Assembly: GCA_036270095.1 (NCBI GenBank)
Contig: DATBDE010000062.1
Coordinates: forward strand, 1-33,208
Origin: DATBDE01 sp036270095
Lineage (GTDB): Bacteria > Actinomycetota > Thermoleophilia > Solirubrobacterales > Solirubrobacteraceae
Reading direction: 5' to 3'
Length of the DNA: 33,208 bases
Part shown: piece after piece, positions 21,920 to 29,397 of the stretch
Layout of the letters: each line of letters begins with the position of its first letter
Numbering within the stretch: the stretch's first letter is position 1
Notes under the pieces: generated by a model
The model's database searches: none
Seen by the model: only the letters and a program-made list of their open reading frames with translations
What the model was told of the DNA's origin: nothing
Position numbers and translations under genes: made by a program

Positions 21920-23844
21920 GTCGACAGGCCGAACCCGAACGGGAACAGCGGGTCGTAGTTGGCGTCGCCGACGTTGATCGGCTCCTGGTCGAGCGTCTTC
22001 GGCCACGTCACCGGCAGCTTGCCGGTGAACGGGCGGCTGCCGAACAGGGTGTCGGCCACCCCCTCGCCCTCGCTGCCCGGCAGCCACGCGGCTACCAGGC
22101 CGTCGATGGCGTCCAGCTGCGGCGGATCGAGGATCAGCGGCCGGCCGGAGACCACGACCACTACGCACTTGGCCGCCGCCGCGCACACGCGGTCCACGGC
22201 CGCCTTGTCGTCGGCCGAGAGCTGCATGTCCTTGACCGGCCGGGGCATGTTGTTGTCACCGGGGTCGAACGCCCACCGCGGGCCGCCGACGTCGCCAAAG
22301 CCCTCCGAGTACGGCGTCTCGCCCACCACGACGACGCCGGTCGCGTCCGACGGGACGGGCGCCGAGGCGTCCTCGCTGAACGTGGTCGTGCCGCCGCCGT
22401 TGGCGTCGCGGATCCCCTCCAGGATCGTGTGGCCGGGGATCACGTTGGTCGAACCGCCTTGCCAGGTCAGCGTCCAGCCGCCGGCCTGGTTGCCGATGTT
22501 GTCGGCGTTCGAACCCGCCACGTAGACGTCGCTGCCCGGATGCACCGGCAGCGCGTTGTCGCGGTTGCGCAGCAGCACCTGCGACTCGGCCACGGCACGG
22601 CGGGCCAGGTCACGGTGCGCCGGCGAGCCGACGTCGCCGAGGTGCGTCCGGTCGGTGAACGGATGCTCGAAAAGCCCGAGCTCGAACTTCTTGGTCAGGA
22701 TCCGGCGCACGGCGTCGTCGATGCGGCTCTTCGCGACCCGGCCGGCGTTGACCTCGTCGGTCAGCGTCTGCTCGAAGAGCGGCGCCGAGTGCGGCTCCAT
22801 GAACATGTCGATGCCGGCGTTCACGCCGGTGCGCACCTGCATCGGGTAGTCGCCCGGGAGCTGGTGGATCCCCTCCCAGTCGCTGATGACGAAGCCGTCG
22901 AAGCCCATATCGTGCTTGAGCGTGCCCGCGATCAACTCCTGGTTGGCGTGCATCTTGATCGGGTTCCCGACCCCGTCCTCGGTCCAGTCCACGCTCGAGT
23001 ACGACGGCATCACCGTCGCGACGTCGTGGTCGCGCACGGCCGGGACGTACTGGGTCAGGGCGTTGTTGAAGAAGTCCTGCCGGTTGGTGATCGCGACGCC
23101 CTGGTCGATCTTGTAGTCGCCGGTGCTCGAGCCGTACGCGGTGTCGCCGTCGCCCGCGTAGTGTTTGGCGGTGGCGAGCACGCGATCGTTGTCGGACAGG
23201 TGCCCGGGCGGGCCCTGGAAGCCGTCGATCGCGGTCTCCATCTGCGTCACCAGGCCGGGGTCCTCCCCGAAGCTCTCGTAGGTGCGGCCCCAGCGGTCGT
23301 CGCGCGCGGCGCAGATGCAGGGTGCGAAGCTCCACTGCGGACCCGAGGCCCGCGTCTCCTCGGCCGTGACGTGTTCGACGTCGCCCACGAGGTTCGGATC
23401 GCGGGTGGCGCCGAGGCCGATGTTGTGCGGGAACACGGTGGCGCCGAGCATGTTGCCGTCGCCGTGCACGGCGTCGATCCCGTACAGGATCGGGATGTGC
23501 AGCCGCGTGGCCAGCGCAGCGCGCTGGAAGCGGTCGACCATGTCGGCGAACGACTGCGGCGAGTTCGGCTTCGGCACCGACCCGCCGCCCGAGAGGAGGG
23601 CGCCGAGGTTCAACTGCGTGATCGGGCTCGTGTCGTCGGTGACCGAGTCGCGCTCGGCCTGCGTCATCTGCCCGATCTTCTCCTGCAGCGTCATGCGCTT
23701 CATCAGGTCCTTCACGCGCACGAACGTCGGCGCGTGCGGGTTCTCGTAGACCGCGGCCTGTGCGGACTCCGCCACTCCTGCCGCGAGCGCCACGGCAGCG
23801 CCGGCCACGGCGAGGCCGCGCCGGATCGACCCATCTACCACCAT
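21916..23844 (-). CDS. Secreted GH3 beta-glucosidase-type glycosidase
   Basis: A 642-residue exported GH3 enzyme. ATG 23844 is preferred because GGAG lies seven bases upstream and a signal peptide follows (VDGSIRRGLAVAGAAVALAA, cleavage after AQA); a GTG one codon earlier is possible. The (beta/alpha)8 domain carries QEKIGQMTQAE, ILYGIDAVHGDGN, TAKHYAGDGDT and the nucleophile in FVISDWEG (Asp322). The following alpha/beta sandwich (about 415-640) has VLLRNRDNALPV and a closing LFPFGFGLST. The family removes beta-glucosyl or related residues from glucans and glucosides. The similarity to ExoP/barley-type exo-beta-glucanases (KHYAGDG) suggests beta-glucan use. Export fits with the alpha-glucan enzymes nearby. 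Confidence 0.93.
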   Translation of the reverse strand: MVVDGSIRRGLAVAGAAVALAAGVAESAQAAVYENPHAPTFVRVKDLMKRMTLQEKIGQMTQAERDSVTDDTSPITQLNLGALLSGGGSVPKPNSPQSFADMVDRFQRAALATRLHIPILYGIDAVHGDGNMLGATVFPHNIGLGATRDPNLVGDVEHVTAEETRASGPQWSFAPCICAARDDRWGRTYESFGEDPGLVTQMETAIDGFQGPPGHLSDNDRVLATAKHYAGDGDTAYGSSTGDYKIDQGVAITNRQDFFNNALTQYVPAVRDHDVATVMPSYSSVDWTEDGVGNPIKMHANQELIAGTLKHDMGFDGFVISDWEGIHQLPGDYPMQVRTGVNAGIDMFMEPHSAPLFEQTLTDEVNAGRVAKSRIDDAVRRILTKKFELGLFEHPFTDRTHLGDVGSPAHRDLARRAVAESQVLLRNRDNALPVHPGSDVYVAGSNADNIGNQAGGWTLTWQGGSTNVIPGHTILEGIRDANGGGTTTFSEDASAPVPSDATGVVVVGETPYSEGFGDVGGPRWAFDPGDNNMPRPVKDMQLSADDKAAVDRVCAAAAKCVVVVVSGRPLILDPPQLDAIDGLVAAWLPGSEGEGVADTLFGSRPFTGKLPVTWPKTLDQEPINVGDANYDPLFPFGFGLST

Positions 23845-23932
23845 CACCCACTCCAATCCCCGAGAGCAAGCGCGCGGAAGTGCGCGCCGGTCGTGATTTA
23901 CCCGACCGGCGCGCGCCCCGAAACCAGCGCCG

Positions 23933-24364
23933 TCAGCGGTTTTCACCGAGGTCGCGGACCTCGGTCAGGCGCAGCGAGTTCCCGGACGGGTCCCGGAAGC
24001 CGCAGTCGATGCCGTACGGGCGCTCCTCGGGTGTGTCGGTGAACTCCACGCCGCGCCCCTTGAGCTCCTCGTAGGACGCACGGCAGTCGTCGGTGGTGAG
24101 GAACACGGTGCCGGCGAAGCCCTTGGCCATCAACTCGCGCACGCGCACGGCCGTGTCGCCGTCCATCACCGGCTCGCCGGGGATGGCCATGAGGACGATC
24201 GAGAAGTCGTCCTGCCCCGCCGGCCCGACGGTGAGCCACCGGAAGTCGCCGAGCTCGGGCAGGGTCACGTCGGCGCGAACCTCCATGCCGAGCTTCTGCG
24301 TGTAGAAGGCGAGCGCCGCTTCCTGGTCGTGCACCCACAGTTGGGCGTTGGCAATTTTGATCAT
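23933..24364 (-). CDS. VOC-family (glyoxalase-like) protein
   Basis: A 143-residue single VOC domain: MIKIANAQLWVHDQEAALAFY-TQKLGMEVRADV, ELGDFRWLTVGPAGQDD, FLTTDDCRASYEELKGRGVEF, YGIDCGFRDPSGNSLRLTEV. The fold binds a divalent metal and includes glyoxalases, extradiol dioxygenases and fosfomycin- or bleomycin-resistance proteins; nothing here singles out a reaction. Third gene of a minus-strand operon TetR-AraC-VOC, nine bases after the AraC gene. Codons are normal. Confidence 0.9.
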   Translation of the reverse strand: MIKIANAQLWVHDQEAALAFYTQKLGMEVRADVTLPELGDFRWLTVGPAGQDDFSIVLMAIPGEPVMDGDTAVRVRELMAKGFAGTVFLTTDDCRASYEELKGRGVEFTDTPEERPYGIDCGFRDPSGNSLRLTEVRDLGENR

Positions 24365-24373
24365 GCGGCCAAG

Positions 24374-24814
24374 CTATTCCGGCGCCGCGCCCTTGTCTTC
24401 TCGAAACGTGCGGCGTTTCGGGCGGCCGTAGAAGTGCACCACGCACGCGGGCACCATGGCCCGGTTGGCGGCGGGCGGGAACGACGCGCGGTAGGCGGTC
24501 GGCGACATCCCGTAGGTGCGCGTGAAGCTGGTCGTGAACGAGCCCAGGCTGCTGAGGCCGACCGAGAAGCAGACATCGGCGACCGAGCGGTCGGTGCTGC
24601 GCAGCAGCGCCGCGGCGCGCTCGAGCCGGCGGGTGAGCAGGTACCCGTGCGGGGACTCGCCGAAGGCACGGCGGAACTCGCGGCTGAAGTGCGCGCGCGA
24701 CAGGCCGGCGGCGCGGGCGAGGTCGTCGACGTCGAGGGGGTCGAAGTAGCGCGCGTCGGCCAGGTCCTTGGCCCGGAGCAGGTGTCGCGCGGGTGGGGCG
24801 TAGACGGCGCTCAT
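24374..24814 (-). CDS. AraC-family regulator, DNA-binding domain only
   Basis: A 146-residue protein that is almost wholly the two-helix-turn-helix AraC domain: DDLARAAGLSRAHFSREFRRAFGESPHGYLLTRRLERAAALLRSTDRSVADVCFSVGLSSLGSFTTSFTRTYGMSPTAYR is the full pattern (about 28-108 in the chain, given here as motifs: first HTH LARAAGLSRAHFSREF, second VADVCFSVGLSSLGSF). No N-terminal ligand domain is present, and the C-terminal tail is basic. ATGA overlaps the TetR stop, so the gene is coupled to TetR. It may control the neighbouring VOC gene. Confidence 0.9.
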   Translation of the reverse strand: MSAVYAPPARHLLRAKDLADARYFDPLDVDDLARAAGLSRAHFSREFRRAFGESPHGYLLTRRLERAAALLRSTDRSVADVCFSVGLSSLGSFTTSFTRTYGMSPTAYRASFPPAANRAMVPACVVHFYGRPKRRTFREDKGAAPE

Positions 24815-25455
24815 CCCCGAGCACCATAGCCCTGCAGGCCGCGACCGAGCGTCTCGAGCGCGCGCTTGCCTTGGGCCCGGACCTGGCGCTGCAGGCGCGG
24901 GCCGCGCTCGCCGGCCACGATGCGCGCGCGGCTGAAGTCCACGAGCGACTGGTGGACGCCCATGAGCGCGTTCGCGACCACGCGCGGCTCGACGTCGTCG
25001 GGCTTGGAGCCGGTCTCCTCGGCCAGCAGCGCGGCCAGCGCATCGGCGTAGCGCTCGAAGATCTCGCGCTCGCGCGCGAGCAGAGCCGGGCTCTCCGTGA
25101 TCATCCGGGTCAGCGCGGCCAGCCGCTCGGCCGCCTCGGGGTCGGGTTCGGCCAGCAGGCCACGCTGCCGCAGCACGAACTGGCGGAACGCGTCCAGGAC
25201 CGACTCGCCGGGCGCGCGGTCGCGCACCGCGCCGAGCAACTGCTCCTCGAAGGACTCGAGCTGGAAGTAGACGAGGTCCTCCTTGCGCGGGAAGTAGTTG
25301 AACACCGTCTTCTCGGAGACGTCGGCGGCGCGCGCGATCTCGGCCACGGGGACGCGGTCGAACCCGCGTGCGAGGAACAGCCGCCGGGCCGTCTGCGCGA
25401 TCAGCTCGCGCGTCTGCTGCTTCTTGCGCTCGCGGAGACCTGTCGGCGTCGCCAT
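24811..25455 (-). CDS. TetR-family regulator
   Basis: A 214-residue regulator with helix-turn-helix RELIAQTARRLFLARGFDRV, AEIARAADVSEKTVFNYFPRKEDLV and a helical ligand domain. It is the first gene of the TetR-AraC-VOC operon (4-base ATGA overlap with AraC) and diverges from the MFS-cupin-DHFR operon. A perfect palindrome (25483-25495) sits in the spacer, over the MFS promoter side. On the minus strand TAATCT lies six bases before the ATG with no Shine-Dalgarno, so the transcript looks leaderless. It most likely represses the MFS exporter until an exported compound binds; that is by analogy with TetR/QacR pairs. Confidence 0.92.
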   Translation of the reverse strand: MATPTGLRERKKQQTRELIAQTARRLFLARGFDRVPVAEIARAADVSEKTVFNYFPRKEDLVYFQLESFEEQLLGAVRDRAPGESVLDAFRQFVLRQRGLLAEPDPEAAERLAALTRMITESPALLAREREIFERYADALAALLAEETGSKPDDVEPRVVANALMGVHQSLVDFSRARIVAGERGPRLQRQVRAQGKRALETLGRGLQGYGARG

Positions 25456-25482
25456 GCAGGAAGATTACCGCCGCCAGGGTTT

Positions 25483-25495
25483 TACTGCTACAGTA
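25483..25495. promoter_or_regulatory. Palindromic operator TACTG-CTA-CAGTA
   Basis: Perfect 5-bp arms with a three-base centre in an AT-rich block immediately before the MFS ATG at 25501. It is in the 45-base spacer between the TetR gene and its probable target, so it is a likely TetR operator. TACAGT at 25489-25494 could be the -10 of the MFS gene, which has no Shine-Dalgarno. Confidence 0.6.
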
Positions 25496-25500
25496 TTTTT

Positions 25501-26907
25501 ATGGTGACTGAATCAACCCCATCTATCCGTCTCACCTTCGGCGGGCTGCTGCTGGCGATGCTCCTTGCCTCGCTCGACCAGACCATCGTCTCCACCGCCC
25601 TGCCGACCATCGTCCGCGACCTCGGCGGGATCGACCAGCTGTCTTGGGTGGTCACCGCCTACCTGCTCGCGGCCACCGTCTCCATGCCGCTGTGGGGGCG
25701 CGTCAGCGACCTCTACGGCCGCAAGCGGCTCTTCCAGGCGGCGATCGTCTTGTTCCTGCTCGGCTCGGCCCTCAGCGGTGCGAGCGAGACGCTGGGCGAG
25801 CTCATCGGCTTCCGCGCGCTGCAAGGGCTGGGCGCGGGCGGCCTGATGACGCTGGCGATGGCGATCGTGGCCGACATCATCGCCCCGCGCGAGCGCGGGC
25901 GGTACCAGGGCTACATCCAGATGGTCTTCGTGCTCGCCAGCGTGGCCGGCCCGCTGCTGGGCGGCCTGTTCACCGACGAGGCCTCGTGGCGCTGGGTCTT
26001 CTACGTCAACCTGCCCATCGGCGCGGTGGCGCTGGCCATCAGCACCCGGCTGCGGCTGCCGGCGGGGAGCGGGCGTGCGCGCATCGACGTCCTCGGGGCC
26101 GCGCTGCTGGGCGCGGGGCTGACCGCGATCCTGCTGGTCACGACGTGGGGCGGGCGCGAGTACGCGTGGGGCTCGCCGGAGATCGTCGGACTGGCCATGG
26201 CCGCCGTCGTGCTCCTGGCCGGCTTCTTCGCCCAGGAGCGACGGGCACCCGAGCCCGTGCTGCCGCTGCGCATGTTCCGCGAGCCGGTCTTCGACGTGGT
26301 CTCCGCCGTCCTGTTCCTGACCACGTGCGCGTTCTTTGCCGCGATCGTGTTCTTGCCCCTGTTCCTGCAGCGGGTGACCGGCGCGAGCGCGGTCGAGTCC
26401 GGTCTGCAGCTGTTGCCGCTGCTGCTGGCGGGCACGCTGAGCACCGCGGTGATCGGCCGCGTGGTCACGCGCACCGGCCGTTACAAGGTGTTCCCCGCCG
26501 TCGGTCTCGCCCTCATGGCGATCGGGCTGTTCCTGCTCTCGCGCCTGGACGAGACCTCGTCGCACGCGACCATCGCGCTGGACATGGTCGTGTTCGGGCT
26601 CGGCTTCGGGATGGTCTCCCAGCTGCTCGTGCTCGCGATCCAGAACGCCGTCGACCGGCGCGACATCGGCATCGCGACGGCGTCGGCCAACCTGTTCCGC
26701 TCGCTCGGCGGCTCGGTCGGCGCGGCGCTGTTCGGGGCCATCTTCGCCAGCCGGGTGTCGGCCGGCGCCGGCCCGGGGGAGATCGCCGACGCGCTCGACA
26801 CGGTGTTCCTGGCCGCCGCCCCGGTGGCGGCGCTGGCGCTCGTCGTCGTCCTGTTCCTGAAGGAGAAGCCGCTGCGCGGTCCGTCCGCGAAGGCGGCAAC
26901 CGCCTGA
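25501..26907 (+). CDS. MFS drug exporter, DHA2 (EmrB/QacA) family
   Basis: A complete 468-residue exporter with 14 hydrophobic helices. Motifs: D1 in helix 1 LDQTIVSTALPTIVRDL, motif A GRVSDLYGRKR between helices 2 and 3, motif B-like RALQGLGAGGLMTL and motif C GPLLGGLFTD. The family exports cationic or amphiphilic drugs against protons through the cytoplasmic membrane. It starts at ATG 25501 with no ribosome site, so leaderless translation is likely. It is first of three plus-strand genes and is probably under the divergent TetR. Confidence 0.94.
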   Translation: MVTESTPSIRLTFGGLLLAMLLASLDQTIVSTALPTIVRDLGGIDQLSWVVTAYLLAATVSMPLWGRVSDLYGRKRLFQAAIVLFLLGSALSGASETLGELIGFRALQGLGAGGLMTLAMAIVADIIAPRERGRYQGYIQMVFVLASVAGPLLGGLFTDEASWRWVFYVNLPIGAVALAISTRLRLPAGSGRARIDVLGAALLGAGLTAILLVTTWGGREYAWGSPEIVGLAMAAVVLLAGFFAQERRAPEPVLPLRMFREPVFDVVSAVLFLTTCAFFAAIVFLPLFLQRVTGASAVESGLQLLPLLLAGTLSTAVIGRVVTRTGRYKVFPAVGLALMAIGLFLLSRLDETSSHATIALDMVVFGLGFGMVSQLLVLAIQNAVDRRDIGIATASANLFRSLGGSVGAALFGAIFASRVSAGAGPGEIADALDTVFLAAAPVAALALVVVLFLKEKPLRGPSAKAATA

Positions 26908-26926
26908 CCCGAAAGGAGCCGTTTCC

Positions 26927-27337
26927 ATGGCCAAGTCCAAGTCCCCCACGACCGTCCTGCTGCGCAGCGAGGAGACCGCCGGGGTAGTCGCGCTGGTCGA
27001 GAACCGCGCCCCGGCCGGCTTCCCCGGCCCGCCGTTGCATCGCCACGAGTTCGACGAGACCTTCTACGTGCTCGAAGGCGAGCTCACCTTCCGGGTGGTC
27101 GAGGAGCTGGTGACCGCGGGACCCGGCGAGGTGCTGTTCGCGCCCCGCGGCGTGCCCCATACGTTCGCCAACCACGGCGACGCGCCGGCGCGTTTCCTGA
27201 TCGCCTGCACCCCGGCCGGCTTCGAGCGCTACTTCGCGCGCCTGGCGGCCGAGCGGCAGGGCGTCGACCCGCCCGACTGGGCCCTGCAGCCGCTCCCGCC
27301 GGTGGAGATCCTGGGTCCGCAAATCGGCGCGTCTTGA
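26927..27337 (+). CDS. Cupin-domain protein
   Basis: A 136-residue single cupin: PLHRHEFDETFYVLEGEL (His, His, Glu ligands) and EVLFAPRGVPHTFANHG (His). The tail PPDWALQPLPPVEILGPQI is like the end of the cupin at 9203-9715, so the two are distant paralogues. AAGGAG ribosome site. It follows the MFS gene by 19 bases, in one operon with it. The product is a small metal-binding cytosolic protein; the reaction is not known. Confidence 0.9.
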   Translation: MAKSKSPTTVLLRSEETAGVVALVENRAPAGFPGPPLHRHEFDETFYVLEGELTFRVVEELVTAGPGEVLFAPRGVPHTFANHGDAPARFLIACTPAGFERYFARLAAERQGVDPPDWALQPLPPVEILGPQIGAS

Positions 27338-27378
27338 TAGGACGGTACGGAATGCAAGCGACGAGCGAGGAGCGACGC

Positions 27379-27948
27379 ATGGGACGCGTGGTGGTCAGCG
27401 AGTTCGTGAGCCTGGACGGGGTCATGGAGGACCCCGGCGGGGCCGAGGACTTCGCCCACGGCGGCTGGGCCTTCAAGTTCGACCGTGGGCCCGAGGGCGA
27501 CAAGTTCAAGCTCGACGAGCTCGACAACAGCCAGGCGCTGCTGCTTGGCCGCACGACCTACGAGGGCTTCGCCGCGGCCTGGCCGGAACGCGAGGGCGAC
27601 TTCGCCGACAGGATGAACGGGCTGCCCAAGTACGTCGTCTCGTCCACGCTGACCGACCCGACGTGGGCCAACACGACCGTGCTCGGCGGCGACGCCACTG
27701 CCGCCGTCGGGAAACTCAAGGAGCGGGTGGACGGCGACATCCTCGTCGCCGGCAGCAACCAGCTCGTGCACGCGCTGCTGGGCGCCGACCTCGTGGATGA
27801 GCTGCGGCTCATGGTCTTCCCGCTCGTGCTCGGGTCCGGCAAGCGCCTCTATGCCGAGCAGCCCAACAGCGCCGCGTTCCACCTGGCGGAGAGCGCCGTC
27901 ATCGGCGACGGCGTGCTGACGCTCGTCTACTGGCCCAAGGCCGCCTAG
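27379..27948 (+). CDS. Dihydrofolate-reductase-fold protein (RibD C-terminal type), copy 2
   Basis: A 189-residue RibD_C/DHFR-like protein: MGRVVVSEFVSLDGVMEDPGG, ALLLGRTTYEGFAAAWPEREGDFAD, LPKYVVSSTLTDPTW, DGDILVAGSNQLVHALL, DELRLMVFPLVLGSGKRLY. It is closely similar along its length to the protein at 20531-21097. ATG 27379 has GAGGAG upstream. Third gene of the MFS-cupin-DHFR operon. The stop shares CTAG at 27945-27948 with the converging kinase-LLM gene. Substrate not known. Confidence 0.92.
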   Translation: MGRVVVSEFVSLDGVMEDPGGAEDFAHGGWAFKFDRGPEGDKFKLDELDNSQALLLGRTTYEGFAAAWPEREGDFADRMNGLPKYVVSSTLTDPTWANTTVLGGDATAAVGKLKERVDGDILVAGSNQLVHALLGADLVDELRLMVFPLVLGSGKRLYAEQPNSAAFHLAESAVIGDGVLTLVYWPKAA

Positions 27949-29366
27949 CGGAAGGCCTCGAGCACGGGCGCGAACCGGGCGACCGACTCCGGGCCGTCGG
28001 CGTCGCCGAGGCCGACGATCGCCGTCTGGACGCCGGCCTCGGCCAGCTCGCGGTAGCGGCCGATGTGCTCCTCGGCGCTGGCCGCCCCGGGCCCGGCGCG
28101 CTCCTCGCCCGCCTCGATCACTCGGGCTGGGGCCAGTTGGGTGACGGTGATCGCGCCCGGGTCGCGGCCCTCGGCGGCGCAGTGCTCGTGCAGGACGGCG
28201 ACCTTGTGCCGCACCACGTCGGGGTTCCCGAACAGGTTGCAGGCGTCCGCGTGGCGGGCCACGAGCCGTAGCGTGCGCCGCTCGCCCGAGCCGCCGACGA
28301 GGATGGGGATCCGCTCCTGCAGCGGCCGCGGGTAGCAGGTGGCCTCGGCCACGCTGAGCGTGCGCCCCTCGAAGGCCGGTGCCCCCTTGCCCCACATCAG
28401 CGGCAGCAACTCGAGCGCGTCCTCGAGCCGCGCGTAGCGCTCGCGCAGCGGCGGGAAGTCCCAGCCGTAGAGCCGATGCTCGCGCTCGAACCAGGCCGCG
28501 CCGATCCCGCACTCGGCCCGCCCGCCGGAGAGGACGTCAAGCGTCGCCACGATCTTGGCCAGGTGGGCGACGTTCCTGTAGGTGATGCCGGTGCACAGCG
28601 TGCCCAGGCGGATGCGCTCGGTCACGCCCGCCAGGTAGGCGAGCGTCGTCCAGCTCTCGAGCATGTCCTCCCACTCGCGCCCGACCTGCGGGATCTGGAG
28701 GAAGTGGTCCATGACCCACAGGCTGCGAAAGCCGACCTCCTCGGCGACGCGGGCCAGCGCCCCGAGCGTCTCCCCGGTGGTCCCCGGATGGCCGGGGAAG
28801 TCGAAGCGCGAGACCTGCAGGCCGAAGGCGAGCACGCGCGGATTGTCGCGCTGGCGGGCGGCCGCGTCCGGCGCGCCCAGGAACGCGGGCGGCACGAGCT
28901 CCACGGGGCCGGGCGCGTGCACGGCCGCGAAGGGCTCGGACCGCAGCGCCTCCCCCACCGCCTCGACGTCGCGCAGCTGGGTCGTGACCACCTTGCTCGG
29001 CACGCCGCTGCCGCGCACGCGCTCGCGCACCGTGCGCGCGTCGACCTCGAACAGCACCGCATGGGCGGGGACGCCGTGGCGCACGGCCAGCGCCAGCCAG
29101 GCGGCCCGCCGCTTGGCGTCCAGGCCGGTCGTGTCGACGACGGTGGTCAGGCCGCGACGCACGCGCTTGGCCACGATGAGGTCGAGCACCTCGAACGCGT
29201 CCTTGCTGGCGCGCATGTCGTCCTCGCCGGCACCGACCACGGCGCGCAGCCGGTCCGAGGACACGACCTGGTCGGGCGCGAACCACTGCGCCGCCCAGTG
29301 CGACTTGCCCGCGCCGGTCGCGCCGACCAGCACAACGAGGCATGGGTCGGGCAGGCGGATGGCCAC
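27945..29366 (-). CDS. P-loop kinase fused to F420-type LLM oxidoreductase
   Basis: A 473-residue protein of two enzyme domains. Residues 8-160 are a polynucleotide-kinase/zeta-toxin-like P-loop (AAA_33) domain: Walker A GATGAGKS (15-22), SSDRLRAVVG, and VVDTTGL (76-82), which matches the kinase DTTxL region. Residues about 178-473 are a luciferase-like (LLM) F420-dependent oxidoreductase like the TIGR03560 group: FGLQVSRFDFPGHPG, LWVMDHFLQIP, LGTLCTGITYRN, GGRAECGIGAAWFEREH, PILVGGSGERRTLRLV. The GTG start has no clear ribosome site. The two parts are in one frame with no break at the join (about 161-177). The kinase substrate is unknown; the LLM part would use F420. Confidence 0.87.
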   Translation of the reverse strand: MAIRLPDPCLVVLVGATGAGKSHWAAQWFAPDQVVSSDRLRAVVGAGEDDMRASKDAFEVLDLIVAKRVRRGLTTVVDTTGLDAKRRAAWLALAVRHGVPAHAVLFEVDARTVRERVRGSGVPSKVVTTQLRDVEAVGEALRSEPFAAVHAPGPVELVPPAFLGAPDAAARQRDNPRVLAFGLQVSRFDFPGHPGTTGETLGALARVAEEVGFRSLWVMDHFLQIPQVGREWEDMLESWTTLAYLAGVTERIRLGTLCTGITYRNVAHLAKIVATLDVLSGGRAECGIGAAWFEREHRLYGWDFPPLRERYARLEDALELLPLMWGKGAPAFEGRTLSVAEATCYPRPLQERIPILVGGSGERRTLRLVARHADACNLFGNPDVVRHKVAVLHEHCAAEGRDPGAITVTQLAPARVIEAGEERAGPGAASAEEHIGRYRELAEAGVQTAIVGLGDADGPESVARFAPVLEAFR

Positions 29367-29397
29367 GCGGCTACTGCGCCGGGGCGCGCATGAAGGG

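Noticed and set aside
21532..24042. 836-codon plus-strand frame opposite the GH3 gene
   Set aside because: Complement shadow of GH3; the product lacks any fold-like pattern.
24793..25500. Plus-strand N-terminal extension of the MFS gene
   Set aside because: It is the complement of the TetR gene; the exporter starts with its normal N-terminus at 25501.
27945..29366. Toxin (zeta-type) reading of the kinase domain with an antitoxin nearby
   Set aside because: No small antitoxin gene adjoins it, and the fused LLM enzyme argues for a metabolic role.
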